Shown here: in pieces, positions 1 through 10,992 of the stretch | Layout of the letters: every line of letters starts with the position of its first letter | Numbering within the stretch: the stretch's first letter is position 1 | Assembly (NCBI GenBank): GCA_027186245.1 | Contig: CP114487.1 | Coordinates: forward strand, 5,451,001-5,515,000 | Length of the DNA stretch: 64,000 bases | Direction of reading: 5' to 3' | DNA from: Coriaria nepalensis | Taxonomy: Eukaryota > Streptophyta > Magnoliopsida > Cucurbitales > Coriariaceae | Notes under the pieces: generated by a model | Seen by the model: only the letters and a program-made list of their open reading frames with translations | What the model was told of the DNA's origin: nothing | The model's database searches: none | Made by a program: the position numbers and the translations under genes

Positions 1-192
1 ATTGCATCTAAATGATTTATTGATTTAATGTGACTTATTGACAAGATTTTGAGTTTGAACAAATGCAGACGTGCACCGAAAGAGATCATTAGCATGTTGT
101 GCATGAAACTCATAGTTAAAATACATAAATAGAATTTGTTCGAATTGCTCCAAATGATTTACTAACTTGAGATGACTCGTTGACATGATTTT
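1..192. repeat. Left-edge partial HOR (end of g, monomer h)
   Basis: The window opens inside monomer g (1-50), followed by a complete h monomer (51-192) starting GAGTTTGAACAAATGCAG. The sequence matches 9663-9854, so the window begins inside a duplicated segment. Confidence 0.9.
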
Positions 193-336
193 CAACTTGA
201 AGAAATGCCTGCATGCCCTAAGAATCCCAATAGCAAGATGTGCATGAAACTCATGTTTGAAGTGCGAAAATAGAAAATGTTCGATTTGCTTTCAAATGAT
301 TTATTGATATAGGGTGACTCAATGTGACATGATTTT
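193..336. repeat. Monomer type a (reference copy)
   Basis: 144 bp. Diagnostic features are the start CAACTTGAAGAAATGC, the segment GCATGCCCTAAGAATCC, a shortened second core reading GAAAATGTTCGATTTGC, and GATATAGGGTGACTCAATG near the end. The a monomer is the easiest phase marker of the HOR and is used here as the unit start. Confidence 0.9.
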
Positions 337-478
337 GAACTTGAACATTGCACACGTGCACCAAAAAGATCATTAGCAAGTTGTGCATGAAATCCATAAT
401 TGAAATGCCAAAAAAAGAATTTGTTCGAATTGCTTCTCAATGATTTATTGACTTGAGATGGCCCATTGACATGATTTT
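337..478. repeat. Monomer type b (reference copy)
   Basis: 142 bp. Diagnostic features are GCACACGTGCACC followed by AAAAAGATCATTAGC, the altered first core GCATGAAATCCATAATTG, and GAGATGGCCCATTGACATG near the end. This copy carries the CCAAAAAAAGAATTTG variant that marks C-type HORs. Confidence 0.9.
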
Positions 479-619
479 GAATTTGAACAAATTTACACAT
501 GGGTTAAAATGGGCATTAGCAAGTTATGCATGAAACACATGTTTGAAGTCCAAAATAGAATTCATTCGAATTGCACCTAAATGATTTACTAATTTGAGGT
601 GACTCGTTGACGTGATTTT
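479..619. repeat. Monomer type c (reference copy)
   Basis: 141 bp. Diagnostic features are AAATTTACACATGGG, AAGTTATGC before the first core, TGAAGTCCAAAATAG, GATTTACTAATTTGAG and the end CGTTGACGTGATTTT. Confidence 0.9.
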
Positions 620-760
620 GAATTTGAACAAATGCACACGTGCACCAAAACGATTATTTGCAAGTTGTGCATGAAACTCTTAATTGAAATGCGAAAATAG
701 AATTCGTTCGAATTCCTTCCAAATTCTTTATTGAGTTAAGGGACACATTCACATGATTTT
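620..760. repeat. Monomer type d (reference copy)
   Basis: 141 bp here and usually 142; one T is missing in AAGGGACAC compared with AAGGTGACAC elsewhere. Diagnostic features are ACGATTATTTGCAAG, the first core GCATGAAACTCTTAATTG and AAATTCTTTATTGAGTTAAG. It contains the inverted repeat listed separately at 700-715. Confidence 0.9.
700..715. other. Inverted repeat GAATTCG-TT-CGAATTC in monomer d
   Basis: Seven-base arms around a TT spacer, containing two EcoRI-type GAATTC sequences and one TTCGAA. The full form occurs in left-array d monomers (for example 3547-3562, 8090-8105). Most other monomers keep only the left half and TTCGAATTGC. It could be a protein-binding dyad or simply a conserved part of the monomer; no function can be shown. 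Confidence 0.8.
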
Positions 761-904
761 GAACATGTACAAAGAGGCACACATGCGTTAGAATGGCCAT
801 TCGCGAGTTGTGCGTGAAACTCATATTTGAACTGCGAAAATAGAATTCATTCGAATTGCTTCTAATTGATTTATTGACTTGAGGTGACTCATTGACATGA
901 TTCT
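761..904. repeat. Monomer type e (reference copy)
   Basis: 144 bp. Diagnostic features are the start GAACATGTACAAAG, GGCACACATGCG, the first core TGCGTGAAACTCATATTTG, CTAATTGATTTATTG and an end in GATTCT instead of GATTTT. Confidence 0.9.
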
Positions 905-1045
905 GAACTTGAACTAATGCACACGTGTTACAATGGCCTATAGCAAGATGTGCATGAAACTCATGTATGAAGTGCAAAGTAAAATTCGTTCGAGTTGCTT
1001 CCAAATGATTTTATTGACTTGAGATAACTTCATTGACTTTATTTT
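905..1045. repeat. Monomer type f (reference copy)
   Basis: 141 bp. Diagnostic features are GTTACAATGGCCTATAGC, the first core continuing CATGTATGAAGTGC, an extra T in AAATGATTTTATTG, and TTCATTGACTTTATTTT at the end. Confidence 0.9.
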
Positions 1046-1187
1046 GAACTCGAACAGTTGCACACATGCGTTAAAATGGGCATTAGCAAATTGTGCATGA
1101 AACTCATGTTTAAACTGTGAAAATAGAATTCGTTCGGATTGCATCTAAATGATTTATTGATTTAATGTGACTCATTGACATGATTTT
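1046..1187. repeat. Monomer type g (reference copy)
   Basis: 142 bp. Diagnostic features are the start GAACTCGAACAGTTGCAC, GCAAATTGTGCATG, CGTTCGGATTGCATC and GATTTATTGATTTAATG. Confidence 0.9.
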
Positions 1188-1330
1188 GAGTTTGACAAAA
1201 TGCAGACGTGCACCGAAAGAGATCATTAGCACGTTGTGCATGAAACTCATAGTTAAAATACATAAATAGAATTTGTTCGAATTGCTTCAAAATGATTTAC
1301 TGACTTGAGATGACTCGTTGACATGATTTT
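1188..1330. repeat. Monomer type h (reference copy)
   Basis: 143 bp. Diagnostic features are the start GAGTTTGACAAAATGCAG, CACCGAAAGAGATCATTAGC, and AGTTAAAATACATAAATAG after the first core. It closes the 8-mer and is followed by the next a monomer. Confidence 0.9.
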
Positions 1331-2469
1331 CAACTTGAAGAAATGCCCGCATGCCCTAAGAATCCCAATAGCAAGATGTGCATGAAACTCATGTTTGAAG
1401 TGCGAAAATAGAAAATGTTCGATTTGCTTTCAAATGATTTACCGATATAGGGTGACTCAATGTGACATGATTTTGAACTTGAACATTGCACACGTGTACC
1501 AAAAAGATCATTAGCAAGTTGTGCATGAAATCCATAATTGAAATGCGACAACAGAATTTGTTGGAATTGCTTCTAAATGATTTATTGACTTGAGATGGCC
1601 CATTGACATGATTTTGAATTTGAACAAATTTACACATGGGTTAAAATGGGCATTAGCAAGTTATGCGTGAAATTCATGTTTGAAGTCCAAAATAGAATTC
1701 ATTCGAATTGCTCCTAAATGATTTACTAATTTGAGTAGACTCGTTGACGTGATTTTGAATTTGAACAAATGCACACGTGCACCAAAACGATTATTTGCAA
1801 GTTGTGCATGAAACTCTTAATTGAAATGCGAAAATAGAATTCGTTCGAATTCTTTCCAAATTCTTTATTGAGTTAAGGGACACATTCACATGATTTTGAA
1901 CATGTACAAAGAGGCACACATGCGTTAGAATGGCCATTCGCGAGTTGTGCGTGAAACTCATATTTGAACTGCGAAAATAGAATTCATTCGAATTGCTTCT
2001 AATTGATTTATTGACTTGAGGTGACTCATTGACATGATTCTGAACTTGAACTAATGCACACATGTGTTACAATGGCCTATAGCAAGATGTGCATGAAACT
2101 CATGTATGAAGTGCAAAGTAAAATTCGTTCGAGTTGCTTCCAAATGATTTTATTGACTTGAGATGACTTCATTGACTTTATTTTGAACTCGAACAGTTGC
2201 ACACATGCGTTAAAATGGGCATTAATAAATTGTGCATGAAACTCATGTTTGAAGTGTCAAAATAGAATACGTTCGGATTGCATCTAAATGATTTATTGAT
2301 TTAATGTGACTTATTGACATGATTTTGAGTTTGAACAAATGCAGACATGCACCGAAAGAGATCATTAGCACGTTGTGCTTGAAACTCATAGTTAAAATAC
2401 ATAAATAGAATTTGTTCGAATTGCTTCAAAATGATTTACTGACTTGAGATGACTCGTTGACATGATTTT
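1331..2469. repeat. 8-mer HOR unit 2 (A' variant, 1139 bp)
   Basis: Complete a-h. A-like markers are TTTACCGATATAGG in a and GCGACAACAG with TTGTTGG in b. It differs from A by GAGTAGACTCG (A has GAGTAGGCTCG) in c. It matches units at 8717 and 10993. Confidence 0.92.
2058..2067. other. Palindrome ACACATGTGT in monomer f
   Basis: A perfect 10 bp palindrome near the start of many f monomers, within CTAATGCACACATGTGTTAC. Other f copies carry the shorter ACACGTGT palindrome (for example near 920-930), so the self-complementarity is kept while the centre changes between CATG and ACGT forms. Confidence 0.75.
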
Positions 2470-4175
2470 CAACTTGAAGAAATGCCCGCATGCCCTAAGA
2501 ATCCCAATAGCAAGATGTGCATGAAACTCATGTTTGAAGTGCGAAAATAGAAAATGTTCGATTTGCTTTCAAATGATTTACCGATATAGGGTGACTCAAT
2601 GTGACATGATTTTGAACTTGAACATTGCACACGTGTACCAAAAAGATCATTAGCAAGTTGTGCATGAAATCCATAATTGAAATGCGACAACAGAATTTGT
2701 TGGAATTGCTTCGAAATGATTTATTGACTTGAGATGGCCCATTGACATGATTTTGAATTTGAACAAATTTACACATCGGTTAAAATGGGCATTAGCAAGT
2801 TATGCGTGAAACTCATGTTTGAAGTCCAAAATAGAATTCATTCGAATTGCTCCTAAATGATTTACTAATTTGAGGTGACTCGTTGACGTGATTTTGAATT
2901 TGAACAAATGCACAGGTGCACCAAAACGATTATTTGCAAGTTGTGCATGAAACTCTTAATTGAAATGCAAAAATACAATTCGTTCGAATTCCTTCCAAAT
3001 TCTTTATTGAGTTAAGGTGACACATTCACATGATTTTGAACATGTACAAAGCGGCACACATGCATTAAAATGGCCATTAGCGAGTTGTGCGTGAAACTCA
3101 TATTTGAACTGCGAAAATAGAATTCATTCGAATTGCTTTTAATTGATTTATTGACTTGAAGTGACTCACTGACATGATTCTGAACTTGAACTAATGCACA
3201 CATGTGTTACAATGGCCTATAGCAAGATGTGCATGAAACTCATGTATGAAGTGCAAAATAAAATTCGTTCGAGTTGCTTCCAAATGATTTTATTGACTTG
3301 AGATGACTTCGTTGACTTTAGTTTGAACTCGAACAGTTGCACACATACGTTAAAATGGGCATTAGCAAATTGTGCATGAAACTCAAGTTTAAACTAAAGT
3401 AGAATTCATTCGAATTGCTCCTAAATGATTTACTAATTTGAGTAGGCTCGTTGACGTGATTTTGAATTTGAACAAATGCACACGTGCACCAAAACGATTA
3501 TTTACAAGTTGTGCATGAAACTCTTAATTGAAATGCGAAAATAGAATTCGTTCGAATTCCTTCCAAATTCTTTATTGAGTTAAGGTGACACATTCACATG
3601 ATTTTGAACATGTACAAAGCGGCACACATGCGTTAAAATGTCCATTAGCGAGTTGTGCGTGAAACTCATATTTGAACTGCGAAAATAGAATTCATTCGAA
3701 TTGCTTCCAACTGATTTATTGACTTGAGGTGACTCACTGACATGATTCTGAACTTGAACTAATACACACGTGTTACAATGGCCTATAACAAGATGTGCAT
3801 GAAACTCATGTATGAAGTGCAAAATAAAATTCGTTCCAGTTGCTTCCAAATGATTTTATTGACATGAGATGACTTCATTGACTTTATTTTGAATTCGAAC
3901 AGTTGCACACATGCGTTAAAATGGGCATTAGCAAATTGTGCATGAAACTCATGTTTGAAGTGTCAAAATAGAATACGTTCGGATTACATCTAAATGATTT
4001 ATTGATTTAATGTGACTCATTGACAAGATTTTGAGTTTGAACAAATGCAGACGTGCACCGAAAGAGATCATTAGCACGTTGTGCATGAAACTCATAGTTA
4101 AAATACATATATAGAATTTGTTCAAATTGCTTCAAAATGATTTACTGACTTGAGATGACTCGTTGACATGATTTT
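2470..4175. repeat. 12-monomer mosaic HOR (A/B/A, 1706 bp)
   Basis: Twelve monomers lie between successive a monomers instead of eight. It starts as A (a, b, c) and carries B-type d-g (ATACAATTCG in d, CTTTAGTTTGAAC in f, ACTCAAGTTTAAA in g). It then passes through a g/c hybrid back to A-type c, d, e, f, g, h, with the A marker GAGTAGGCTCG at about 3441-3450. Confidence 0.88.
3325..3463. repeat. g/c hybrid monomer
   Basis: 139 bp. It begins as g (GAACTCGAACAGTTGCAC, ACTCAAGTTTAAA) and switches at about 3391-3405 to c (AGAATTCATTCGAATTGCTCC, then TACTAATTTGAG). Monomers h, a and b are skipped, so this is an exchange junction between different monomer types at the same internal position. Confidence 0.85.
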
Positions 4176-5313
4176 CAACTTGAAGAAATGCCCGCATGCC
4201 CTAAGAATCCCAATAGCAAGATGTGCATGAAACTCATGTTTGAAGTGCGAAAATAGAAAATGTTCGATTTGCTTTCAAATGATTTATTAATATAGGGTGA
4301 CTCAATGAGACATGATTTTGAACTTGAACATTGCACACGTGCACCAAAAAGATCATTAGCAAGTTGTGCATGAAATCCATAATTGAAATGCGAAAACAGA
4401 ATTTTTCGAATTGCTTCTAAATGATTTATTGACTTGAGATGACCTATTGTCATGATTTTAAATTTGAACAAATTTACACATCGGTTAAAATGGGCATTAG
4501 CAAGTTATGCGTGAAACTCATGTTTGAAGTCCAAAATAAAATTCATTTTAATTGCTCCTAAGTGATTTACTAATTTGAGGTGACTCGTTGACGTGATTTT
4601 GAATTTGAACAAATGCACAGGTGCACCAAAACGATTATTTGCAAGTTGTGCATGAAACTCTTAATTGAAATGCGAAAATACAATTCGTTCGAATTGCTTC
4701 CAAATTCTTTATTGAGTTAAGGTGACACATTCACATGATTTTGAACATGTACAAAGCGGCACACATGCGTTAAAATGGCCATTAGCGAGTTGCGCGTGAA
4801 ACTCATATTTGAACTGCGAAAATAGAATTCATTCGAATTGCTTTTAATTGATTTATTGACTTGAGGTGACTCACTGACATGATTCTGAACTTGAACTAAT
4901 GCACACATGTGTTACAATGGCCTATAGCAAGATGTGCATGAAACTCATGTATGAAGTGCAAAATAAAATTCGTTCGAGTTGCTTCCAAATGATTTTATTG
5001 ACTTGAGATGACTTCATTGACTTTAGTTTGAACTCGAACAGTTGCACACATACGTTAAAATGGGCATTAGCAAATTGTGCATGAAACTCAAGTTTAAAGT
5101 GTGAAAATAGAATTCGTTCGGATTGCATCTAAATGATTTATTGATTTAATGTGACTTATTGACAAGATTTTGAGTTTGAACAAATGCAGACGTGCACCGA
5201 AAGAGATCATTAGCATGTTGTGCATGAAACTCATAGTTAAAATACATAAATCGAATTTGTTCGAATTGCTCCAAATGATTTACTGACTTGAGATGACTCG
5301 TTGACATGATTTT
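4176..5313. repeat. 8-mer HOR unit (B variant, 1138 bp)
   Basis: Complete a-h with B markers: TTATTAATATAGG in a, CAGAATTTTTCG (3 bp shorter) in b, TTCATTTTAATTGC in c, ATACAATTCG in d. It matches the B units of the super-HOR downstream. Confidence 0.92.
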
Positions 5314-6440
5314 CAACTTGAAGAAATGCCTGCATGCCCTAAGAATCCCAATAGCAAGATGTGCATGAAACTCATGTTTGAAGTGCGAAAATAGAAAATG
5401 TTCGATTTATTGATATAGGGTGACTCAATGTGACATGATTTTGAACTTGAACATTGCACACGTGCACCAAAAAGATCATTAGCAAGTTGTGCTTGAAATC
5501 CATAATTGAAATGCCAAAAAAAGAATTTGTTCGAATTGCTTCTCAATGATTTATTGACTTGAGATGGCCCATTGACATGATTTTGAATTTGAACAAATTT
5601 ACACATGGGTTAAAATGGGCATTAGCAAGTTATGCATGAAACACATGTTTGAAGTCCAAAATAGAATTCATTCGAATTGCACCTAAATGATTTACTAATT
5701 TGAGGTGACTCGTTGACGTGATTTTGAATTTGAACAAATGCACACGTGCACCAAAACGATTATTTGCAAGTTGTGCATGAAACTCTTAATTGAAATGCGA
5801 AAATAGAATTCGTTCGAATTCCTTCCAAATTCTTTATTGAGTTAAGGGACACATTCACATGATTTTGAACATGTACAAAGAGGCACACATGCGTTAGAAT
5901 GGCCATTCGCGAGTTGTGCGTGAAACTCATATTTGAACTGCGAAAATAGAATTCATTCGAATTGCTTCTAATTGATTTATTGACTTGAGGTGACTCATTG
6001 ACATGATTCTGAACTTGAACTAATGCACACGTGTTACAATGGCCTATAGCAGGATGTGCATGAAACTCATGTATGAAGTGCAAAGTAAAATTCGTTCGAG
6101 TTGCTTCCAAATGATTTTATTGACTTGAGATAACTTCATTGACTTTATTTTGAACTCGAACAGTTGCACACATGCGTTAAAATGGGCATTAGCAAATTGT
6201 GCATGAAACTCAGGTTTAAAGTGTGAAAATAGAATTCGTTCGAATTGCATCTAAATGATTTATTGATTTAATGTGACTCATTGACATGATTTTGAGTTTG
6301 ACAAAATGCGGACGTGCACCGAAAGAGATCATTAGCACGTTGTGCATGAAACTCATAGTTAAAATACATAAATAGCTATAATTTGTTCGAATTGCTTTCA
6401 AATGATTTACTGACTTGAGATGACTCGTTGACAAGATTTT
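5314..6440. repeat. 8-mer HOR unit (C variant, 1127 bp)
   Basis: Complete a-h. Monomer a carries the C-specific 15 bp deletion (TTCGATTTATTGATATAG, about 5401-5418). The terminal h carries a 4 bp insertion (AAATAGCTATAATTTG), which accounts for the 1127 bp length. Confidence 0.92.
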
Positions 6441-7578
6441 CAACTTGAAGAAACGCCCGCATGCCTTAAGAATCCCAATAGCAAGATGTGCATGAAACTC
6501 ATGTTTGAAGTACGAAAATAGAAAATGTTCGATTTGCTTTCAAAACATTTATTGATATAGGGTGACTCAATGTGACATGATTTTGAACTTGAACATTGCA
6601 CACGTGTACCAAAAAGATCATTAGCAAGTTGTGCATGAAATCCATAATTGAAATGCGACAACAGAATTTGTTGGAATTGCTTCTAAATGATTTATTGACT
6701 TGAGATGGCCCATTGACATGATTTTGAATTTGAACAAATTTACACATGGGTTAAAATGGGCATTAGCAAGTTATGCGTGAAACTCATGTTTGAAGTCCAA
6801 AATAGAATTCATTCGAATTGCTCCTAAATGATTTACTAATTTGAGTAGACTCGTTGACGTGATTTTGAATTTGAACAAATGCACACGTGCACCAAAACGA
6901 TTATTTGCAAGTTGTGCATGAAACTCTTAATTGAAATGCGAAAATAGAATTCGTTCGAATTCTTTCCAAATTCTTTATTGAGTTAAGGGACACATTCACA
7001 TGATTTTGAACATGTACAAAGAGGCACACATGCGTTAGAATGGCCATTCGCGAGTTGTGCGTGAAACTCATATTTGAACTGCGAAAATAGAATTCATTCG
7101 AATTGCTTCTAATTGATTTATTGACTTGAGGTGACTCATTGACATGATTCTGAACTTGAACTAATGCACACATGTGTTACAATGGCCTATAGCAAGATGT
7201 GCATGAAACTCATGTATGAAGTGCAAAATAAAATTCGTTCGAGTTGCTTCCAAATGATTTTATTGACTTGAGATGACTTCGTTGACTTTAGTTTGAACTC
7301 GAACAGTTGCACAGATGCGTTAAAATGGGCATTAGCAAATTGTGCATGAAACTCATGTTTAAAGTGTGAAAATAGAATTCGTTCGGATTGCATCTAAATG
7401 ATTTATTGATTTAATGTGACTTATTGACAAGATTTTGAGTTTGAACAAATGCAGACGTGCACCGAAAGAGATCATTAGCATGTTGTGCATGAAACTCATA
7501 GTTAAAATACATAAATAGAATTTGTTCGAATTGCTCCAAATGATTTACTAACTTGAGATGACTCGTTGACATGATTTT
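6441..7578. repeat. 8-mer HOR unit (D/A' recombinant, 1138 bp)
   Basis: It opens with D markers (GAAACGCCCGCATGCC) and changes within 6550-6606 to A' markers (CACACGTGTACC and GCGACAACAG in b, GAGTAGACTCG in c). Its f-h match the unit at 8717, so a D unit was joined in register to an A' unit. Confidence 0.82.
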
Positions 7579-8716
7579 CAACTTGAAGAAATGCCTGCAT
7601 GCCCTAAGAATCCCAATAGCAAGATGTGCATGAAACTCATGTTTGAAGTGCGAAAATAGAAAATGTTCGATTTGCTTTCAAATGATTTATTGATATAGGG
7701 TGACTCAATGTGACATGATTTTGAACTTGAACATTGCACACGTGCACCAAAAAGATCATTAGCAAGTTGTGCATGAAATCCATAATTGAAATGCCAAAAA
7801 AAGAATTTGTTCGAATTGCTTCTCAATGATTTATTGACTTGAGATGGCCCATTGACATGATTTTGAATTTGAACAAATTTACACATGGGTTAAAATGGGC
7901 ATTAGCAAGTTATGCATGAAACACATGTTTGAAGTCCAAAATAGAATTCATTCGAATTGCACCTAAATGATTTACTAATTTGAGGTGACTCGTTGACGTG
8001 ATTTTGAATTTGAACAAATGCACACGTGCACCAAAACGATTATTTGCAAGTTGTGCATGAAACTCTTAATTGAAATGCGAAAATAGAATTCGTTCGAATT
8101 CCTTCCAAATTCTTTATTGAGTTAAGGGACACATTCACATGATTTTGAACATGTACAAAGAGGCACACATGCGTTAGAATGGCCATTTGCGAGTTGTGCG
8201 TGAAACTCATATTTGAACTGCGAAAATAGAATTCATTCGAATTGCTTCTAATTGATTTATTGACTTGAGGTGACTCATTGACATGATTCTGAACTTGAAC
8301 TAATGCACACGTGTTACAATGGCCTATAGCAAGATGTGCATGAAACTCATGTATGAAGTGCAAAGTAAAATTCGTTCGAGTTGCTTCCAAATGATTTTAT
8401 TGACTTGAGATAACTTCATTGACTTTATTTTGAACTCGAACAGTTGCACACATGCGTTAAAATGGGCATTAGCAAATTGTGCATGAAACTCATGTTTAAA
8501 CTGTGAAAATAGAATTCGTTCGGATTGCATCTAAATGATTTATTGATTTAATGTGACTCATTGACATGATTTTGAGTTTGACAAAATGCGGACGTGCACC
8601 GAAAGAGATCATTAGCACGTTGTGCATGAAACTCATAGTTAAAATACATAAATAGAATTTGTTCGAATTGCTTCAAAATGATTTACTGACTTGAGATGAC
8701 TCGTTGACATGATTTT
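7579..8716. repeat. 8-mer HOR unit (C' variant, 1138 bp)
   Basis: Complete a-h, near-identical to units at 193 and 9855. First half of a 2,276 bp two-HOR repeat. Confidence 0.92.
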
Positions 8717-9854
8717 CAACTTGAAGAAATGCCCGCATGCCCTAAGAATCCCAATAGCAAGATGTGCATGAAACTCATGTTTGAAGTGCGAAAATAGAAA
8801 ATGTTCGATTTGCTTTCAAATGATTTACCGATATAGGGTGACTCAATGTGACATGATTTTGAACTTGAACATTGCACACGTGTACCAAAAAGATCATTAG
8901 CAAGTTGTGCATGAAATCCATAATTGAAATGCGACAACAGAATTTGTTGGAATTGCTTCTAAATGATTTATTGACTTGAGATGGCCCATTGACATGATTT
9001 TGAATTTGAACAAATTTACACATGGGTTAAAATGGGCATTAGCAAGTTATGCGTGAAACTCATGTTTGAAGTCCAAAATAGAATTCATTCGAATTGCTCC
9101 TAAATGATTTACTAATTTGAGTAGACTCGTTGACGTGATTTTGAATTTGAACAAATGCACACGTGCACCAAAACGATTATTTGCAAGTTGTGCATGAAAC
9201 TCTTAATTGAAATGCGAAAATAGAATTCGTTCGAATTCTTTCCAAATTCTTTATTGAGTTAAGGGACACATTCACATGATTTTGAACATGTACAAAGAGG
9301 CACACATGCGTTAGAATGGCCATTCGCGAGTTGTGCGTGAAACTCATATTTGAACTGCGAAAATAGAATTCATTCGAATTGCTTCTAATTGATTTATTGA
9401 CTTGAGGTGACTCATTGACATGATTCTGAACTTGAACTAATGCACACATGTGTTACAATGGCCTATAGCAAGATGTGCATGAAACTCATGTATGAAGTGC
9501 AAAATAAAATTCGTTCGAGTTGCTTCCAAATGATTTTATTGACTTGAGATGACTTCGTTGACTTTAGTTTGAACTCGAACAGTTGCACAGATGCGTTAAA
9601 ATGGGCATTAGCAAATTGTGCATGAAACTCATGTTTAAAGTGTGAAAATAGAATTCGTTCGGATTGCATCTAAATGATTTATTGATTTAATGTGACTTAT
9701 TGACAAGATTTTGAGTTTGAACAAATGCAGACGTGCACCGAAAGAGATCATTAGCATGTTGTGCATGAAACTCATAGTTAAAATACATAAATAGAATTTG
9801 TTCGAATTGCTCCAAATGATTTACTAACTTGAGATGACTCGTTGACATGATTTT
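8717..9854. repeat. 8-mer HOR unit (A' variant, 1138 bp)
   Basis: Complete a-h. The f monomer has CTTCGTTGACTTTAG and g has GCACAGATGCG, shared with the unit at 6441 but not with the unit at 10993. Confidence 0.92.
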
Positions 9855-10992
9855 CAACTTGAAGAAATGCCTGCATGCCCTAAGAATCCCAATAGCAAGA
9901 TGTGCATGAAACTCATGTTTGAAGTGCGAAAATAGAAAATGTTCGATTTGCTTTCAAATGATTTATTGATATAGGGTGACTCAATGTGACATGATTTTGA
10001 ACTTGAACATTGCACACGTGCACCAAAAAGATCATTAGCAAGTTGTGCATGAAATCCATAATTGAAATGCCAAAAAAAGAATTTGTTCGAATTGCTTCTC
10101 AATGATTTATTGACTTGAGATGGCCCATTGACATGATTTTGAATTTGAACAAATTTACACATGGGTTAAAATGGGCATTAGCAAGTTATGCATGAAACAC
10201 ATGTTTGAAGTCCAAAATAGAATTCATTCGAATTGCACCTAAATGATTTACTAATTTGAGGTGACTCGTTGACGTGATTTTGAATTTGAACAAATGCACA
10301 CGTGCACCAAAACGATTATTTGCAAGTTGTGCATGAAACTCTTAATTGAAATGCGAAAATAGAATTCGTTCGAATTCCTTCCAAATTCTTTATTGAGTTA
10401 AGGGACACATTCACATGATTTTGAACATGTACAAAGAGGCACACATGCGTTAGAATGGCCATTTGCGAGTTGTGCGTGAAACTCATATTTGAACTGCGAA
10501 AATAGAATTCATTCGAATTGCTTCTAATTGATTTATTGACTTGAGGTGACTCATTGACATGATTCTGAACTTGAACTAATGCACACGTGTTACAATGGCC
10601 TATAGCAAGATGTGCATGAAACTCATGTATGAAGTGCAAAGTAAAATTCGTTCGAGTTGCTTCCAAATGATTTTATTGACTTGAGATAACTTCATTGACT
10701 TTATTTTGAACTCGAACAGTTGCACACATGCGTTAAAATGGGCATTAGCAAATTGTGCATGAAACTCATGTTTAAACTGTGAAAATAGAATTCGTTCGGA
10801 TTGCATCTAAATGATTTATTGATTTAATGTGACTCATTGACATGATTTTGAGTTTGACAAAATGCGGACGTGCACCGAAAGAGATCATTAGCACGTTGTG
10901 CATGAAACTCATAGTTAAAATACATAAATAGAATTTGTTCGAATTGCTTCAAAATGATTTACTGACTTGAGATGACTCGTTGACATGATTTT
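9855..10992. repeat. 8-mer HOR unit (C' variant, 1138 bp)
   Basis: Complete a-h. Near-identical to 7579-8716 (offset 2276) and to 193-1330 (offset 9662). Confidence 0.92.

Larger units (their letters stand above)
193..1330. repeat. 8-mer HOR unit 1 (C' variant, 1138 bp)
   Basis: Monomers a-h in order, lengths 144, 142, 141, 141, 144, 141, 142, 143. It is C-like (CCTGCATGCC in a; CCAAAAAAAGAA in b) but lacks the 15 bp deletion that defines C, hence C'. It matches units at 7579 and 9855. Confidence 0.93.
1..2680. repeat. Duplicated left-edge segment (copy at 9663-12342)
   Basis: Base 1 aligns with base 9663, and the two tracts stay aligned at offset 9662 through two HORs (C', A'). They separate near 2688, where GACAACAG and TTGTTGG face GAAAACAG and TTGTTCG at about 12350. 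It shows a recent large-scale duplication or a longer-range period. Confidence 0.85.
2470..6550. repeat. Outlying super-HOR-like ABCD run
   Basis: The A(mosaic), B, C and start-of-D order of the central array occurs here once, about 5.6 kb before the regular array begins. It is disturbed by the 12-monomer unit and is cut off by the D/A' switch at 6550-6606. Confidence 0.75.

Noticed and set aside
700..720. CENP-B box in the TTCGTTCGAATTGC core
   Set aside because: The canonical essential pattern is NTTCGNNNNANNCGGGN. The core matches TTCG and the single A but not CGGG, on either strand, in the monomer types checked.
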